The notes: a model not told the origin generated them from the letters alone. Shown: positions 1 through 9,456, counted from the first letter of the stretch. The stretch: DNA of 64,000 nucleotides from Flavobacteriaceae bacterium UBA3356 (GCA_002360635.1 DEQW01000001.1:62001-126000), one strand, 5' to 3'. A program made the numbers and translations.

Positions 1-146
1 CCGTACGATATTTTGGGACCGGAATGCGCAATTAATTCTTCAATGACTGATGTAAAACTAACCTCCAGTCCTAAAATACGCATACAAATATGCTTAAAAA
101 TATAGGTGGTTCTTGGGGTAATTTTTTGAGTGTAGATTAACAGCAT
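1..146 (-). CDS. Polysaccharide deacetylase-like protein, N-terminus only
   Basis: An open frame runs leftward off the window edge from an ATG at 146, six bases after the radC stop. Only about 48 residues are visible, beginning MLLIYTQKITPR. From memory this resembles the N-terminus of the flavobacterial protein with a DUF7033-type region followed by a polysaccharide deacetylase domain, which often sits beside radC. No catalytic residue lies inside the window, so the function is an inference from N-terminal resemblance and position. The close spacing suggests co-transcription with radC. Confidence 0.5.
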   Translation of the reverse strand, partial: MLLIYTQKITPRTTYIFKHICMRILGLEVSFTSVIEELIAHSGPKISY

Positions 147-152
147 AGACGG

Positions 153-851
153 TTACATCATAGATTCATCAGCGAAGCTAAAGTACGCTTTTTCGGTTAT
201 TATAAGGTGATCCAAGACTTTTATATCAAGACTTTCGCCCGCAGTTTTCAGTTTTTGGGTGAGTTTAATGTCCGGCTGACTGGGCTTTAACGTCCCAGAA
301 GGGTGGTTATGCGCCAAAATAATAGCTACTGCGCCTAATTGTAAAGCGTTTTTAAAGGCCAATCGTACATCTACCAACGTTCCCGTGATACCACCTTTAC
401 TTAACTGTGAGGTTTGTAACACTTTATTTGAGTTGTTTAAATAAACAATCCAAAACTCTTCATGTGGCAACTCGCCAATTATTGGTTGCATGAGCTCAAA
501 AACCGATTGGCTAGAAGTTATTTTTTTTCGGTTTAATGCCTCTCCAGCTCTTCGTCTTCTGCCTAATTCTAAAGCTGCCGCAATGGTTATCGCTTTTGCC
601 TCGCCAATTCCCTTAAATTTCATTAAATCTTTAATCGTAAGTTTTCCTAACTGATTTAAATTATTCTCTGCTGAAGCTAAAATTCGCTGGCTTAACGACA
701 CGGCACTTTCCTCACGACTACCAGAACCTATTAAAATAGCAATCAATTCGGCATCACTTAAGGCTGTACGGCCTTTATGAAGTAATTTTTCCCTTGGACG
801 ATCGTCTTCACTCCAGTTTTTTATTGAAAAAGATGTTGGTTTTTCTTCCAA
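153..851 (-). CDS. radC: RadC family JAMM/MPN-domain protein
   Basis: The 232-residue product has the full RadC layout. An N-terminal UPF0758-type region is followed by a helix-hairpin-helix (KFKGIGEAKA, about 78-87) and a C-terminal JAMM metalloprotease-like domain. The metal motif HNHPSG...D is intact, with His181, His183 and Asp194. The biochemical role of RadC is unsettled; the old link to DNA repair is doubted. The only usable start is a TTG at 851: an in-frame stop lies a few codons upstream, and the N-terminus from TTG matches the usual family start. The gene is divergent from the DUF1569 gene, and the spacer holds a perfect 10-base dyad. Confidence 0.93.
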   Translation of the reverse strand: MEEKPTSFSIKNWSEDDRPREKLLHKGRTALSDAELIAILIGSGSREESAVSLSQRILASAENNLNQLGKLTIKDLMKFKGIGEAKAITIAAALELGRRRRAGEALNRKKITSSQSVFELMQPIIGELPHEEFWIVYLNNSNKVLQTSQLSKGGITGTLVDVRLAFKNALQLGAVAIILAHNHPSGTLKPSQPDIKLTQKLKTAGESLDIKVLDHLIITEKAYFSFADESMM

Positions 852-867
852 ATAAGTTTCTTAAACC

Positions 868-893
868 TTTAAAGATAATAATGTATCTTTAAA
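868..893. promoter_or_regulatory. Perfect inverted repeat in the radC/DUF1569 divergent spacer
   Basis: TTTAAAGATA at 868-877 and TATCTTTAAA at 884-893 are exact reverse complements separated by six bases. Each arm contains TATCTTTA, one base from the Bacteroidota -7 element TAnnTTTG, pointing toward its own gene. It could be a pair of overlapping divergent promoters or an operator. The symmetry is seen directly; the role is inferred. Confidence 0.5.
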
Positions 894-931
894 CTGAAAA
901 CAGCAAGCGTCAAAATCTAATTTTAAAGTAT

Positions 932-1381
932 ATGAAATCTTTATTTTCTTCGGAAGCCTATTCAGAAATTAAGCAACGAATAGAAAAAGTAGACCCCAAC
1001 AAACCACCTGAATGGGGGAAAATGAATCCTGCACAAATGATGCATCATTGCCAAAAACCACTTGAAGTTGTATTGAGCAAAAGAATTGTAAAAAAGCCAA
1101 ATCCTTTTATGCGATTACTAATGAAAACATTTAAAGGAATGATGTACAATGATAAACCTTGGAAACAAAACCTGCCCACAGCAAAAGAATTTATAGTGAC
1201 CGACACCAAGGAATTTGAAAAGGAAAAAACACAACTGATTTCTCTCCTTGAAGAATTCAATCAAAAAAACGAAAACAAAGCTTTGCCACCACACCCAATA
1301 TTTGGATCATTTACCAATGAGCAATGGGGCAAAATGCAATACAAACACTTGGACCATCATTTACGGCAGTTTGGAGCTTGA
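932..1381 (+). CDS. DUF1569 domain protein
   Basis: This is a 149-residue soluble protein with no signal peptide or membrane segment. The segment KMNPAQMMHHCQKPLE (about 30-45), with its His pair, and a C-terminal HLDHHLRQFG are typical of DUF1569, a family related to the DinB/YfiT four-helix fold in which conserved histidines bind a metal. No function is established for DUF1569. The gene stands alone between divergent radC and the PaiB-like gene, 92 bases away on the same strand, so it may be transcribed with that gene. Confidence 0.75.
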   Translation: MKSLFSSEAYSEIKQRIEKVDPNKPPEWGKMNPAQMMHHCQKPLEVVLSKRIVKKPNPFMRLLMKTFKGMMYNDKPWKQNLPTAKEFIVTDTKEFEKEKTQLISLLEEFNQKNENKALPPHPIFGSFTNEQWGKMQYKHLDHHLRQFGA

Positions 1382-1473
1382 TTTTAGTAAGCAGTAGGCA
1401 GAGTAAAATCTATGAGAAATTAAAAACTATATACCAATCAACTTATCAATTCTTTTAACTCATAATTAAAATA

Positions 1474-2076
1474 ATGTACCCACCTCCACATCATCAAGTT
1501 AACGATATTGATAAAATGATCGCTGTTATTAAGCAGTACCCACTTGGTATGTTGGTTTCTGTAAAAGACAACAAACCATTACTAACACACATTCCTTTTA
1601 TTTATAATGATAAAACCGGCCGGTTGGTGGCACATATTGATAAAAACAATCCACAATTGGAAACCTTACAAGATGGCGCCAATGTTACAGTAGTTTTTAA
1701 AGGCCCTGATTGTTATATTTCTCCTTCGATTTATGATTCGGAAAATCAATTACCCACCTGGAATTATATCATCGTTCATATTACTGGCACAATTCAATTA
1801 ATCAACGATTCAGAAGCTGCAAAGCAGAGTATGATTACCATGACTGAATTTTTAGAAGAACCGGATCACAAATTCATCCTGCACAAAAACAATCCTAAAA
1901 TAGACCGTTTTGTAAATTATATCCAAGCATTTGAAATCGACATAACAAACTGGGAAGGGAAATTTAAATTGTCACAGGATAAAAGTGAAGTGGATCAAAC
2001 AAATGCTAAAAATGAACTCATAAAAAAATCCGAAGCATCTATCTCCGGATTTATTAAAACTATATATAACAAATAG
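1474..2076 (+). CDS. FMN-binding split-barrel protein, PaiB-like
   Basis: The 200-residue product begins MYPPPHHQ and continues with a split-barrel flavin-binding fold (GMLVSV, THIPFIY and VVFKGPDCYISPS motifs, roughly 25-95). This is the signature of the PaiB family. In Bacillus PaiB was described as a negative regulator of sporulation and degradative enzymes, but most homologues are uncharacterised flavin or haem-binding proteins. There is no helix-turn-helix, so the usual label 'transcriptional regulator' should be read with caution. The gene ends one base before the convergent mpl gene, with no obvious terminator between them. Confidence 0.8.
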   Translation: MYPPPHHQVNDIDKMIAVIKQYPLGMLVSVKDNKPLLTHIPFIYNDKTGRLVAHIDKNNPQLETLQDGANVTVVFKGPDCYISPSIYDSENQLPTWNYIIVHITGTIQLINDSEAAKQSMITMTEFLEEPDHKFILHKNNPKIDRFVNYIQAFEIDITNWEGKFKLSQDKSEVDQTNAKNELIKKSEASISGFIKTIYNK

Positions 2077-2077
2077 T

Positions 2078-3433
2078 CTATTTCAGATACTCCTTCACCT
2101 CATCAAAGTCCAACCCTCCGTAATTACCACTACTCATTAAAAGCAGTGCAGTGTTTTCATATTCTTCGGAATACAGAAAGGTTTTAAAATCACCAGGGTT
2201 GGTAAAAATCATTAAGTCTTCCCTTTGGAAAGCTTCTTCTATTTGTTCGGCTTTAATTTCTTCTAGTTGTTTTATCATCACTGCATGCGGCGAATAAAAT
2301 ACCACGGCAGCATCGGCAGCATCGAGAGCACCTTTGTATTCTGATAAAAACTCAGGATTTAAACTACTATACGTGTGTAATTCTAAACAAGCGACTAATT
2401 TTTTATCAGGATATTGGTTTTTTACCGCTTGAGTAGTAGCTTTAACTTTACTAGGGGAATGTGCATAATCTTTAAAAGCAACAGCTGTTTTGGTTTCGGC
2501 TATTTTTTCCAACCGTTTGCTTGCGCCTTTAAACGTAGCGATGGCTTCGTAAAAATCGTCTGCATCTACACCCATCAATTGGCATATCCATCGAGCACCT
2601 TCTAAGTTGTTTAAGTTATGTTTACCAAACACCTCTATTGGCATAGGGCCTTCTGGTGTTTCCAGTAATGTTTCTCCGTCTTCTACAGTATATTCAGGCG
2701 TTTGGTAAGGATATTTTTTTATCGGGTTTTCGGTTGCTTCTACTACTTGTTTTACTTCTGCATCTTCTTCATTGTAAATAATAGCCCCGCCATTAGTTAT
2801 CTGTTTCAGAAATATTTCAAACTGTTCTACGTAGTTTTCATATGTCGGAAATACATTGATGTGATCCCAAGCAATTCCACTTAATAAGGCAATGTTTGGT
2901 TTGTATAGATGAAATTTTGGTCGACGGTCAATCGGGGAAGATAAATACTCATCACCTTCCAATACGATAAAATCGTTTTCTTCAGTTAAATGAACCATCG
3001 TGTCAAACCCTTCCAGTTGGGCACCTACCATATAATCTACTTCTTTATCATGATAGTGCATCACGTGCAAAATCATAGATGTAATAGTTGTTTTCCCATG
3101 CGAACCGCCAATAACCACACGAGTTTTGTGTTTTGACTGTTCAAATAAAAACTCTGGATATGAATATATTTTTAAACCTAGTTCTTCAGCTTTTTGTAAC
3201 TCAGCATTGTCCTTTTTGGCGTGCATTCCTAATATAACAGCATCTAAATCTGACGTTATTTTTTCAGGAAACCATCCGTATTCTTGAGGCAATAATCCTT
3301 TTGCTTCTAACCTGCTTTTTGAAGGATCGAATATTTCATCATCACTACCGGTTACGTGATCTCCTTTTTCGTGAAGTGCCAAAGCCAGATTGTGCATAGC
3401 ACTACCGCCTATGGCTATAAAATGTACGCGCAT
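2078..3433 (-). CDS. mpl: UDP-N-acetylmuramate:L-alanyl-gamma-D-glutamyl-meso-diaminopimelate ligase
   Basis: This 451-residue Mur ligase starts with the Rossmann motif IAIGGSAMHNLA and has the ATP loop GGSHGKTT at 109-116. The acidic DFIVLEGDEY segment and the C-terminal KDYAHSPSKV segment are characteristic of Mpl rather than MurC. Mpl joins recovered murein tripeptide to UDP-MurNAc in the cytoplasm, so it belongs to cell-wall recycling and complements anmK at 56.1 kb. The length fits the family. Upstream, TATCTTTA on the minus strand near 3440-3450 is a near-match to the -7 element. It is transcribed alone or together with the TPR operon upstream. Confidence 0.93.
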   Translation of the reverse strand: MRVHFIAIGGSAMHNLALALHEKGDHVTGSDDEIFDPSKSRLEAKGLLPQEYGWFPEKITSDLDAVILGMHAKKDNAELQKAEELGLKIYSYPEFLFEQSKHKTRVVIGGSHGKTTITSMILHVMHYHDKEVDYMVGAQLEGFDTMVHLTEENDFIVLEGDEYLSSPIDRRPKFHLYKPNIALLSGIAWDHINVFPTYENYVEQFEIFLKQITNGGAIIYNEEDAEVKQVVEATENPIKKYPYQTPEYTVEDGETLLETPEGPMPIEVFGKHNLNNLEGARWICQLMGVDADDFYEAIATFKGASKRLEKIAETKTAVAFKDYAHSPSKVKATTQAVKNQYPDKKLVACLELHTYSSLNPEFLSEYKGALDAADAAVVFYSPHAVMIKQLEEIKAEQIEEAFQREDLMIFTNPGDFKTFLYSEEYENTALLLMSSGNYGGLDFDEVKEYLK

Positions 3434-3498
3434 AACGAGTTTTTTGTAAAGATACTATTATGTAGTAAGATTTCAGAATTAGAACTATCTATTTCAAA

Positions 3499-4455
3499 CT
3501 ACATAGAAAGGATTTGCTCTTTTTCCTCTTGAGCTTCTTCAAAATCTGAACGACTTGCAAGCGCTTTATTTATCCAATTGAGCGCGTCGCTTTTATCACC
3601 CAGATTTTTATAAATCTGTGCAATTCTATAATAGGCCCAATCTTTTGGGACACCATCCCGAACCGAATGATTTTTTATATAAGCCTTCAAACAGTCTAGC
3701 CCTAATTGCGGACTCAAGTTATATTGTGCCGAAATCTTTCCTATTTGATAATTAAGGCTGTTGCGTTTGTGTTTTTGAAGCGATTCTGAAGCGGTTTCAA
3801 TAGCTTCTTGTGGTTTTTTGTTTTTTTCGTATAAATTGGTCAGCTTTTCATAAGTATGTGGCGAACCGCCTACTTGAATAGCTTTTTTATAATAGCTTTC
3901 AGCATCATTGGGACGATCGTTGTATTCAGCAATGTAGCCGTTGGCTAAGTAACCGTCAACAGGTGATATCTTCAATAATTCGTTAGCATAGCTACGAGCT
4001 TTCTTTTCGCTTCCGCCGATAATGCCCGGAAGTTGAATGTAGAATTCCACTAGCGCCCAACGGACTTCAATATGTTTAGGGTCTAACTTAGCAGCAATTT
4101 CAAAATGCTCTTTAATATCGTCAATGTAAGTTAATGCTCTAATTTTACTTATTTCCAATGCTTTCATGCCCATGGCACCACCATATTTAAAATGATAATT
4201 AGCACTGTTTTCATCCTCTTCCACCAACTCCTCATAATAATCTATGGCTGTATCCCAATCTTTGGTGTAGCTGGCAATATCACCTAAATATTCGCGGGTT
4301 TTAGCATCGTTAGGGTATGCCTTTAAATATTGTTTAAAAAGTGGCTTTGCTTTGCTGAATTGTTCTTTTTTGAAAAAATTTTCAGCTTTCTCAAATGTAT
4401 TTTGAGCATTTAGAAAGAAAGGACATAACAAAAACAGTATGAGGATCTTTTTCAT
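3499..4455 (-). CDS. Exported tetratricopeptide repeat protein
   Basis: The 318-residue product has a signal peptide (MKKILILFLLCPFFLNAQ, about 1-18). The rest is built of TPR helices with the typical A..Y/F..G pattern, for example AKPLFKQYLKAYPND and AIDYYEELVEEDENSANYH, covering most of the mature chain. TPR proteins act as scaffolds, so no enzymatic role can be assigned; a periplasmic location is likely. It is the last gene of a leftward group with two DUF4136 lipoproteins (gaps of 9 and 11 bases), which suggests a shared envelope function. Confidence 0.8.
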   Translation of the reverse strand: MKKILILFLLCPFFLNAQNTFEKAENFFKKEQFSKAKPLFKQYLKAYPNDAKTREYLGDIASYTKDWDTAIDYYEELVEEDENSANYHFKYGGAMGMKALEISKIRALTYIDDIKEHFEIAAKLDPKHIEVRWALVEFYIQLPGIIGGSEKKARSYANELLKISPVDGYLANGYIAEYNDRPNDAESYYKKAIQVGGSPHTYEKLTNLYEKNKKPQEAIETASESLQKHKRNSLNYQIGKISAQYNLSPQLGLDCLKAYIKNHSVRDGVPKDWAYYRIAQIYKNLGDKSDALNWINKALASRSDFEEAQEEKEQILSM

Positions 4456-4464
4456 GTAAATTAT

Positions 4465-4980
4465 TTATTGATTTGAGGTTTCGTAGAATTTAATTAATGC
4501 TTTTTCAATTTTTTCTGAATAATACTGAAATAGCTTTTCGTAGGTTATAGGGTCTTCAATGGAACCTTCAATAATAACATTCCAAGCGAGTTGATCATTT
4601 TGAACATCTACAATATCCAAATATAATAATTGGTCAATGGCCGTGGTTCTTAAATATACTTTACTGGAATCTACTTTCTCTTTTTTGCTTTCAGTATAAT
4701 TTTTCTTTTTTCCTGAAAAATCAGCTGTGTAATAAGTATTTTCTTCAACAAAAAAGTTTACATAAAAGTCCGGGGTTTCAGACTTTTTATATCCTTGTTT
4801 AAAAAGCTGCAATTCAACAGCTTGCATAATTGTTTTTGTTTCATCTTCAGGAAGTTTCGAGTCTATTATTGGATAAAAATTATAGGTTTTATAACTAGAA
4901 AGGTCAAAATTTTTTTCATATTGAATATCCATAGCCGATTTACAGGACATCAAAAAGAGTCCTAAACAAAAGGATAGCAT
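4465..4980 (-). CDS. DUF4136 lipoprotein (copy B)
   Basis: The 171-residue product has a short signal sequence ending in a lipobox-like LFLMSC, which predicts a lipid-anchored Cys13. The mature part follows the DUF4136 pattern: YEKNFDLSSYKTYNFYP near the start, then VELQLFKQGYKKSETPDFYVNFFV, and a C-terminal DIVDVQNDQLAWN strand. The function of DUF4136 is unknown. It lies 11 bases downstream of a related gene of nearly equal length, so the two probably arose by tandem duplication and then diverged. This copy lacks the Gly-rich central insert of its neighbour and has a Lys-rich segment there instead. Confidence 0.8.
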   Translation of the reverse strand: MLSFCLGLFLMSCKSAMDIQYEKNFDLSSYKTYNFYPIIDSKLPEDETKTIMQAVELQLFKQGYKKSETPDFYVNFFVEENTYYTADFSGKKKNYTESKKEKVDSSKVYLRTTAIDQLLYLDIVDVQNDQLAWNVIIEGSIEDPITYEKLFQYYSEKIEKALIKFYETSNQ

Positions 4981-4991
4981 GTATTTTATTG

Positions 4992-5510
4992 CTAGTTGGA
5001 CGGCGGATATTTTTTAAGGATTTTTGAAACTACTTCTTCAAAATGCTTTCTTTTCTGAACAGGGTTGGCTTTTTCTTTTAATTCTGTTTCGGCAACTGCC
5101 TGCCATATCAAATCATCATTAGAAACATCTATAAAGTCCATTGTAATGACTTGCTCGATCACGCGTCCTCCAATAGGAATACCGCCACTAACACCCACGC
5201 CTACATTACCGCCTCCACTGCCAACACCGATGCCGATGGTATTTCGGGAATTTGTTATTTGTTCTTTTGCAAAAAAGTTAATGTATAGTTGTGGCGTTTC
5301 AGATTTCACAAAACCACGCGCTTGTAATACACTATCGGTCGCTTGCATAATCCGTTTATCGTCCAAATCGTTCAATCCAGAATCAATGGTCGGGAAGAAA
5401 TTATAGGTTGAGTATTGCGAAAAGTCAATCTCTTTATCATAATCTACTCCTACGCTTGTTCCGCAGGAAACGAATAGCAGGGCAATCAATACAATAGAAA
5501 AATACTTCAT
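4992..5510 (-). CDS. DUF4136 lipoprotein (copy A)
   Basis: The 172-residue product has signal sequence and lipobox LLFVSC (Cys16), followed by a DUF4136 domain: YDKEIDFSQYSTYNFFP, then RGFVKSETPQLYINFFA and a C-terminal DFIDVSNDDLIWQ. A Gly/Val-rich stretch (about 93-115, GIGVGSGGGNVGVG) interrupts the middle and is common in this family. It leads a three-gene leftward cluster with copy B and the TPR protein. A role in the cell envelope is likely from the lipid anchor; the molecular function is unknown. Confidence 0.8.
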   Translation of the reverse strand: MKYFSIVLIALLFVSCGTSVGVDYDKEIDFSQYSTYNFFPTIDSGLNDLDDKRIMQATDSVLQARGFVKSETPQLYINFFAKEQITNSRNTIGIGVGSGGGNVGVGVSGGIPIGGRVIEQVITMDFIDVSNDDLIWQAVAETELKEKANPVQKRKHFEEVVSKILKKYPPSN

Positions 5511-5575
5511 AGTTTTAAGAATTACATTCCTATACTAAAACTACGCAAAAAGTACGCCAATGGGTTTTCGTTTTG

Positions 5576-8356
5576 TTATTGTTTAACAATTTTCTTGGTC
5601 ACATTGCCTTTATCTGTAATAACCTTAACGAAATAAACTCCTGAAGATAACGCTTCCGTATCTATTTGTTTTTCTGAAGAAGCCATCAACTCTTTACCTA
5701 AGATAGAATATACTTTTACTTTTTGAAATGTAAGTTTATCTGTAATTCCTATTTGTAAAATTGATGATACCGGATTAGGATGCAACGTAATAAGTCCTTC
5801 TAATGAAAATTCAGTAACCGAAAGGTTTTCAACAACTCTAGTCATTACGGTATTAGTTATAATAGGCGGATTAAAGTCAAAGTAAATATTTGCTGTGTTT
5901 TCTACCTCATCACCTATTGAAAGCGTTTCATTAGGCCTGATCTGAAAAGCAATGTGTCCATTACTTCCTTCCGGGTCGCTTGATTCTGGTGGTAAATAAA
6001 TATCTTCAAAAATAAAAGAGACAGCATTCCCATCTAAGATTTCAACACGATAGTCGTGACTGCTAGAAAGCGTTCTAAATGTGTTCCAATTAAGATTATC
6101 GCTTAAAGTATCGGTAACAGTTATATTAACAGCTGATGCGGATCCTGTATTTTGAAAACGAACTAAGTAGTCTAAATACCCATCAACCTCATCTTCATAA
6201 ATCTCCTCTCCTTGTAGCACTTGTTTATCATTAGGATCGAAAGAGTTGACGATTGTTTGGTCAAACTCATAGACATTGTTTTCCGGCGTAGCATCTTCTT
6301 CAACAGGATTTATTTCAGTTACAAATGACAAGATATCTCCATCCTGATTAGTGGGTGGTGGTAAATTATTGAAATCTACAAAAATACTACGTGATTCAAA
6401 AGGTAGTAAGTCTTCAAATTGCCACGTTATACTACTATCCTCTATATTATTTTCAGTGGGGTTTGATGATAAATAGGTTTGCCGCTCACTATCAAAAGTA
6501 AGATTAACATCCCCATTCATAATAGTTGTCCCTAAGTTTTCATATACTATTTTATAATGAGCATCAAAACCGGGCCTTGCATCATTAAGTGGTAATAAGG
6601 TTACTTTTAAATCATTAAAGATATCGGTTGCTGTGAGGCAGAAATCTACTGTTTCTGTATAACCTAGTCCATTAAAAACTACTTCTGCATCAATGGGGTT
6701 TGAAATATAGTTTACAGGCAGAGATTGTTCTTCGACATAAACTGAGTATTCTCCTTCTGGAACAAAAAATGAATAATTGCCAAGAACATCTGTGCTTGTA
6801 CTAATACTTTCAAAATTAGCATTAGTTATTGTTACTACTAAGTTTGAGACATTAAAATTAGCAGTATCGCAATTATTATTATTGAAATCATACCGTATAG
6901 CACCTTGAACTTTATTATTAACAAATCCACATCCATCTATAATTTCTTGTTCATCATTGCAACCCGGTGCATTATTCTCTATAATAGCAGTAATGTTTTC
7001 ATTTACAAGAAAATTGCATAAAGAGGTAACACTGCAATCTGATAAATTTGGATTGTTAGTAATTTCAAAATAATATAATAAAGTTAAATTTTGTAACCCT
7101 ACTATATCATCCAAAATTTCATTTTGATTAATCTTTAAATCAACTATGATTTCTTCAATATTTAATAGACCATTGAGGTTTTCTAAACTATCATTATTGG
7201 CAATCTCTAAAGACTCAATATAGCCTGTAACTCCTTCAAGCCCTGATAAATTAGGCAAAGAGGGATTGTCAGCTATAGTTAACCTTTTTAAATAACCAGA
7301 AATTTGATTTAAGCTTGAAATATCTGAAAGCACTTCATTCCCAGAAATATCAATACTTACAGTATTTTCTCTTTTTGAATTAACACCATCAATATTTATT
7401 AAACCATCATTATTAACTATAGTTATAAATTCATATTCATCAATTTCTGAAAGACCTGTTAAGTCAGAAAGATTAGGATTATTTTCTATTGTTATGCCCC
7501 TTAGATAACCATTTAGATTTTCAAGACCATTTAGATTTATCAACTCTGGATTATCATTAATATCTATTGATTCATCTACGCTAATTAAACTACTTAATCC
7601 AGTCAAAGTATTTAATGCTGTATTTTGAATGCGTAAATTATCTGGTCTTAAATTAAAATTTGTTGAAAAAGATAAAGTCTGAAGGTTCGGGTTATTTAAA
7701 AAATCTATTCTATTAGTTGTTTCACTCAGATTATGGAATGCATCAATTGAAGTTAAATTAGGGTTGTTTTTAATTACTAAATCAAAGACATAATATAATT
7801 CTGCGAACCCAATTATTTCAGAAAGCATCTCATTTTCTTCTATAGTAAGAAAATTTATTCTTTCAAGATTTTCTAAACCTTGAAAACTATTAAAAGAATC
7901 ATTAGATATAATTTTTAATATACCTTGCCCACTTGACCTTGGTTCTATTAAGTTTTCCAAACCATTTAAATTTTCAAGGGAATCATTATTAATTATAAAA
8001 ATGTTATCAAATAGGCTTATCCCTATTAGACCACCCAATGAAATCAAATTTGGATTATTTTCAACCTGTAAATCGACAACGGAACTTATATTTTCTAAGC
8101 CTGCTAAAGATTCTAAAGAAGGGTTTGACAATATGATTAAGCTTCTAACAGAACTTATTGAGCTAAGTGAACTCAAATCAAAAATATCTTGTCCACTAAT
8201 TGTGAGATTATTTTCAAGTTCTGTACATCCTGGATAATTAATTTGAAAAGCATCAACTTCAGCTTGAGTTGATAATGTAATAGGCTCTGTAGGACACTGC
8301 CCAACCCCAACTAAAGAAACTATTAAAAAGAATGTAGTAAGTAGATATTTTGCCAT
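5576..8356 (-). CDS. Leucine-rich repeat cell-surface protein with type IX sorting tail
   Basis: This 926-residue exported protein starts with a signal peptide (MAKYLLTTFFLIVSLVGVGQ). Roughly residues 30-460 consist of irregular leucine-rich repeats, with recurring NNPNL, NNDSLENLNGL and ISLxGL units as in receptor L-domain-like repeats. A Cys-containing cap follows, then a SdrD-B-like carboxypeptidase-regulatory domain (GAIRYDFNNNNCD onward), then DUF7619/DUF11-type repeats with SFDPNDKQV and YLVRFQNTG. The C-terminus (LHPNPVSSILQI to KKIVKQ) is a type A sorting domain recognised by the type IX system, so the protein is probably surface-bound or released. The ligand is unknown; adhesion or binding is the usual guess. 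Confidence 0.87.
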   Translation of the reverse strand: MAKYLLTTFFLIVSLVGVGQCPTEPITLSTQAEVDAFQINYPGCTELENNLTISGQDIFDLSSLSSISSVRSLIILSNPSLESLAGLENISSVVDLQVENNPNLISLGGLIGISLFDNIFIINNDSLENLNGLENLIEPRSSGQGILKIISNDSFNSFQGLENLERINFLTIEENEMLSEIIGFAELYYVFDLVIKNNPNLTSIDAFHNLSETTNRIDFLNNPNLQTLSFSTNFNLRPDNLRIQNTALNTLTGLSSLISVDESIDINDNPELINLNGLENLNGYLRGITIENNPNLSDLTGLSEIDEYEFITIVNNDGLINIDGVNSKRENTVSIDISGNEVLSDISSLNQISGYLKRLTIADNPSLPNLSGLEGVTGYIESLEIANNDSLENLNGLLNIEEIIVDLKINQNEILDDIVGLQNLTLLYYFEITNNPNLSDCSVTSLCNFLVNENITAIIENNAPGCNDEQEIIDGCGFVNNKVQGAIRYDFNNNNCDTANFNVSNLVVTITNANFESISTSTDVLGNYSFFVPEGEYSVYVEEQSLPVNYISNPIDAEVVFNGLGYTETVDFCLTATDIFNDLKVTLLPLNDARPGFDAHYKIVYENLGTTIMNGDVNLTFDSERQTYLSSNPTENNIEDSSITWQFEDLLPFESRSIFVDFNNLPPPTNQDGDILSFVTEINPVEEDATPENNVYEFDQTIVNSFDPNDKQVLQGEEIYEDEVDGYLDYLVRFQNTGSASAVNITVTDTLSDNLNWNTFRTLSSSHDYRVEILDGNAVSFIFEDIYLPPESSDPEGSNGHIAFQIRPNETLSIGDEVENTANIYFDFNPPIITNTVMTRVVENLSVTEFSLEGLITLHPNPVSSILQIGITDKLTFQKVKVYSILGKELMASSEKQIDTEALSSGVYFVKVITDKGNVTKKIVKQ

Positions 8357-8372
8357 CTGTAAGATTTTTCAG

Positions 8373-8401
8373 CAAAATACATATAAAATTAAAACTACAA
8401 A
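8373..8401 (-). promoter_or_regulatory. Candidate Bacteroidota promoter for the LRR protein
   Basis: On the minus strand TTTG (8398-8401) is followed after 18 bases by TATTTTG (8373-8379), one base shorter than TAnnTTTG. It lies 17 bases before the ATG. This is a near-match only. Confidence 0.35.
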
Positions 8402-8439
8402 ATATTGGCAGTCATGACTTTATAGAACACAGGGTTAAT

Positions 8440-9456
8440 TTACTTGTCTTCAACATCTTTATTCAGCATCTCCCACAAGCTGTCTTTAAGTTCCATTAAA
8501 CCCTGTTGTGCTACGGAAGAAATAAATAAATACGGCAAATTTTTAAACTCTTTGTCCAGCTGAGCTTTCATTTCACCTTTTAACTCTTCATCCAGCATAT
8601 CGCTTTTTGATATGGCGATAAGGCGTTCTTTATCCAACAGTTCTGGATTATAGCGTTTTAATTCGTCTAACAGAATATCGTACTGTTTTTTAATATCATC
8701 TGCATCTGCAGGAATCAAAAACAGCAAAGTTGAATTACGCTCTATATGGCGCAAAAAGTAATGCCCTAAGCCTTTTCCTTCGGCCGCACCTTCAATAATT
8801 CCGGGAATATCGGCCATTACAAAAGTTTGATGGTCTCGATAAGTAACAATTCCTAAGTTGGGTTTTAGAGTGGTAAATTCGTAATTGGCAATCTTGGGTT
8901 TCGCAGCAGTAACTACAGAAAGCAATGTTGATTTACCGGCATTCGGGAAGCCTACCAAACCTACATCGGCCAATACTTTTAGTTCTACTGTTATATTCAT
9001 CTCCTCCCCTTCTAGACCAGGTTGTGCGAAACGGGGCGTTTGTCGGGTAGCCGATTTAAAATGTGCATTCCCTTTTCCACCTTTTCCACCTTTAGCAACA
9101 ATGCGCTTTTCTTCATGTTCGGTCATTTCGAACAAGGTTTTACCAGTGTCGGTATTTTTAACTACCGTCCCTAATGGTACTTCGATGATTACATCGTCGC
9201 CATCGGCACCTGTACTGGTTTGTTTTCCTCCTGCTCCGCCGTGACCAGCTTTAAAGTGACGCTTAAATTTTAAATGATACAGCGTCCAAAGATTTTTATT
9301 AGCTTGTAAAATTATATGACCACCACGACCACCATCACCCCCATCGGGACCTCCTTTTGGAATGTACTTTTCTCTACGTAAATGTGTACTGCCCTTTCCT
9401 CCTTTTCCAGAAGTAAGGTGAATCTTTACATAATCAACAAAATTGCCTTCAGTCAT
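8440..9456 (-). CDS. obgE: Obg family GTPase
   Basis: The 338-residue product has the Gly-rich Obg domain (about 1-160, with GGPDGGDGGRGG and KGGKGGKGN) followed by the G domain. Visible motifs are G1 GFPNAGKS (169-176), G3 DIPG (216-219) and SKSD in place of the usual NKxD. Obg is an essential GTPase linked to 50S ribosome assembly and stress responses. No C-terminal OCT extension is present, which is normal for this length class. It lies 79 bases downstream of adk on the same strand, so the two may be one transcript. Confidence 0.96.
   Translation of the reverse strand: MTEGNFVDYVKIHLTSGKGGKGSTHLRREKYIPKGGPDGGDGGRGGHIILQANKNLWTLYHLKFKRHFKAGHGGAGGKQTSTGADGDDVIIEVPLGTVVKNTDTGKTLFEMTEHEEKRIVAKGGKGGKGNAHFKSATRQTPRFAQPGLEGEEMNITVELKVLADVGLVGFPNAGKSTLLSVVTAAKPKIANYEFTTLKPNLGIVTYRDHQTFVMADIPGIIEGAAEGKGLGHYFLRHIERNSTLLFLIPADADDIKKQYDILLDELKRYNPELLDKERLIAISKSDMLDEELKGEMKAQLDKEFKNLPYLFISSVAQQGLMELKDSLWEMLNKDVEDK

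Noticed and set aside
2414..2884. Plus-strand open frames opposite mpl
   Set aside because: They are short, lack plausible composition and lie wholly within a well-supported gene.
8885..9244. Plus-strand open frame opposite obgE
   Set aside because: It mirrors the Gly-rich Obg domain (giving Pro-rich text) and has no independent support.
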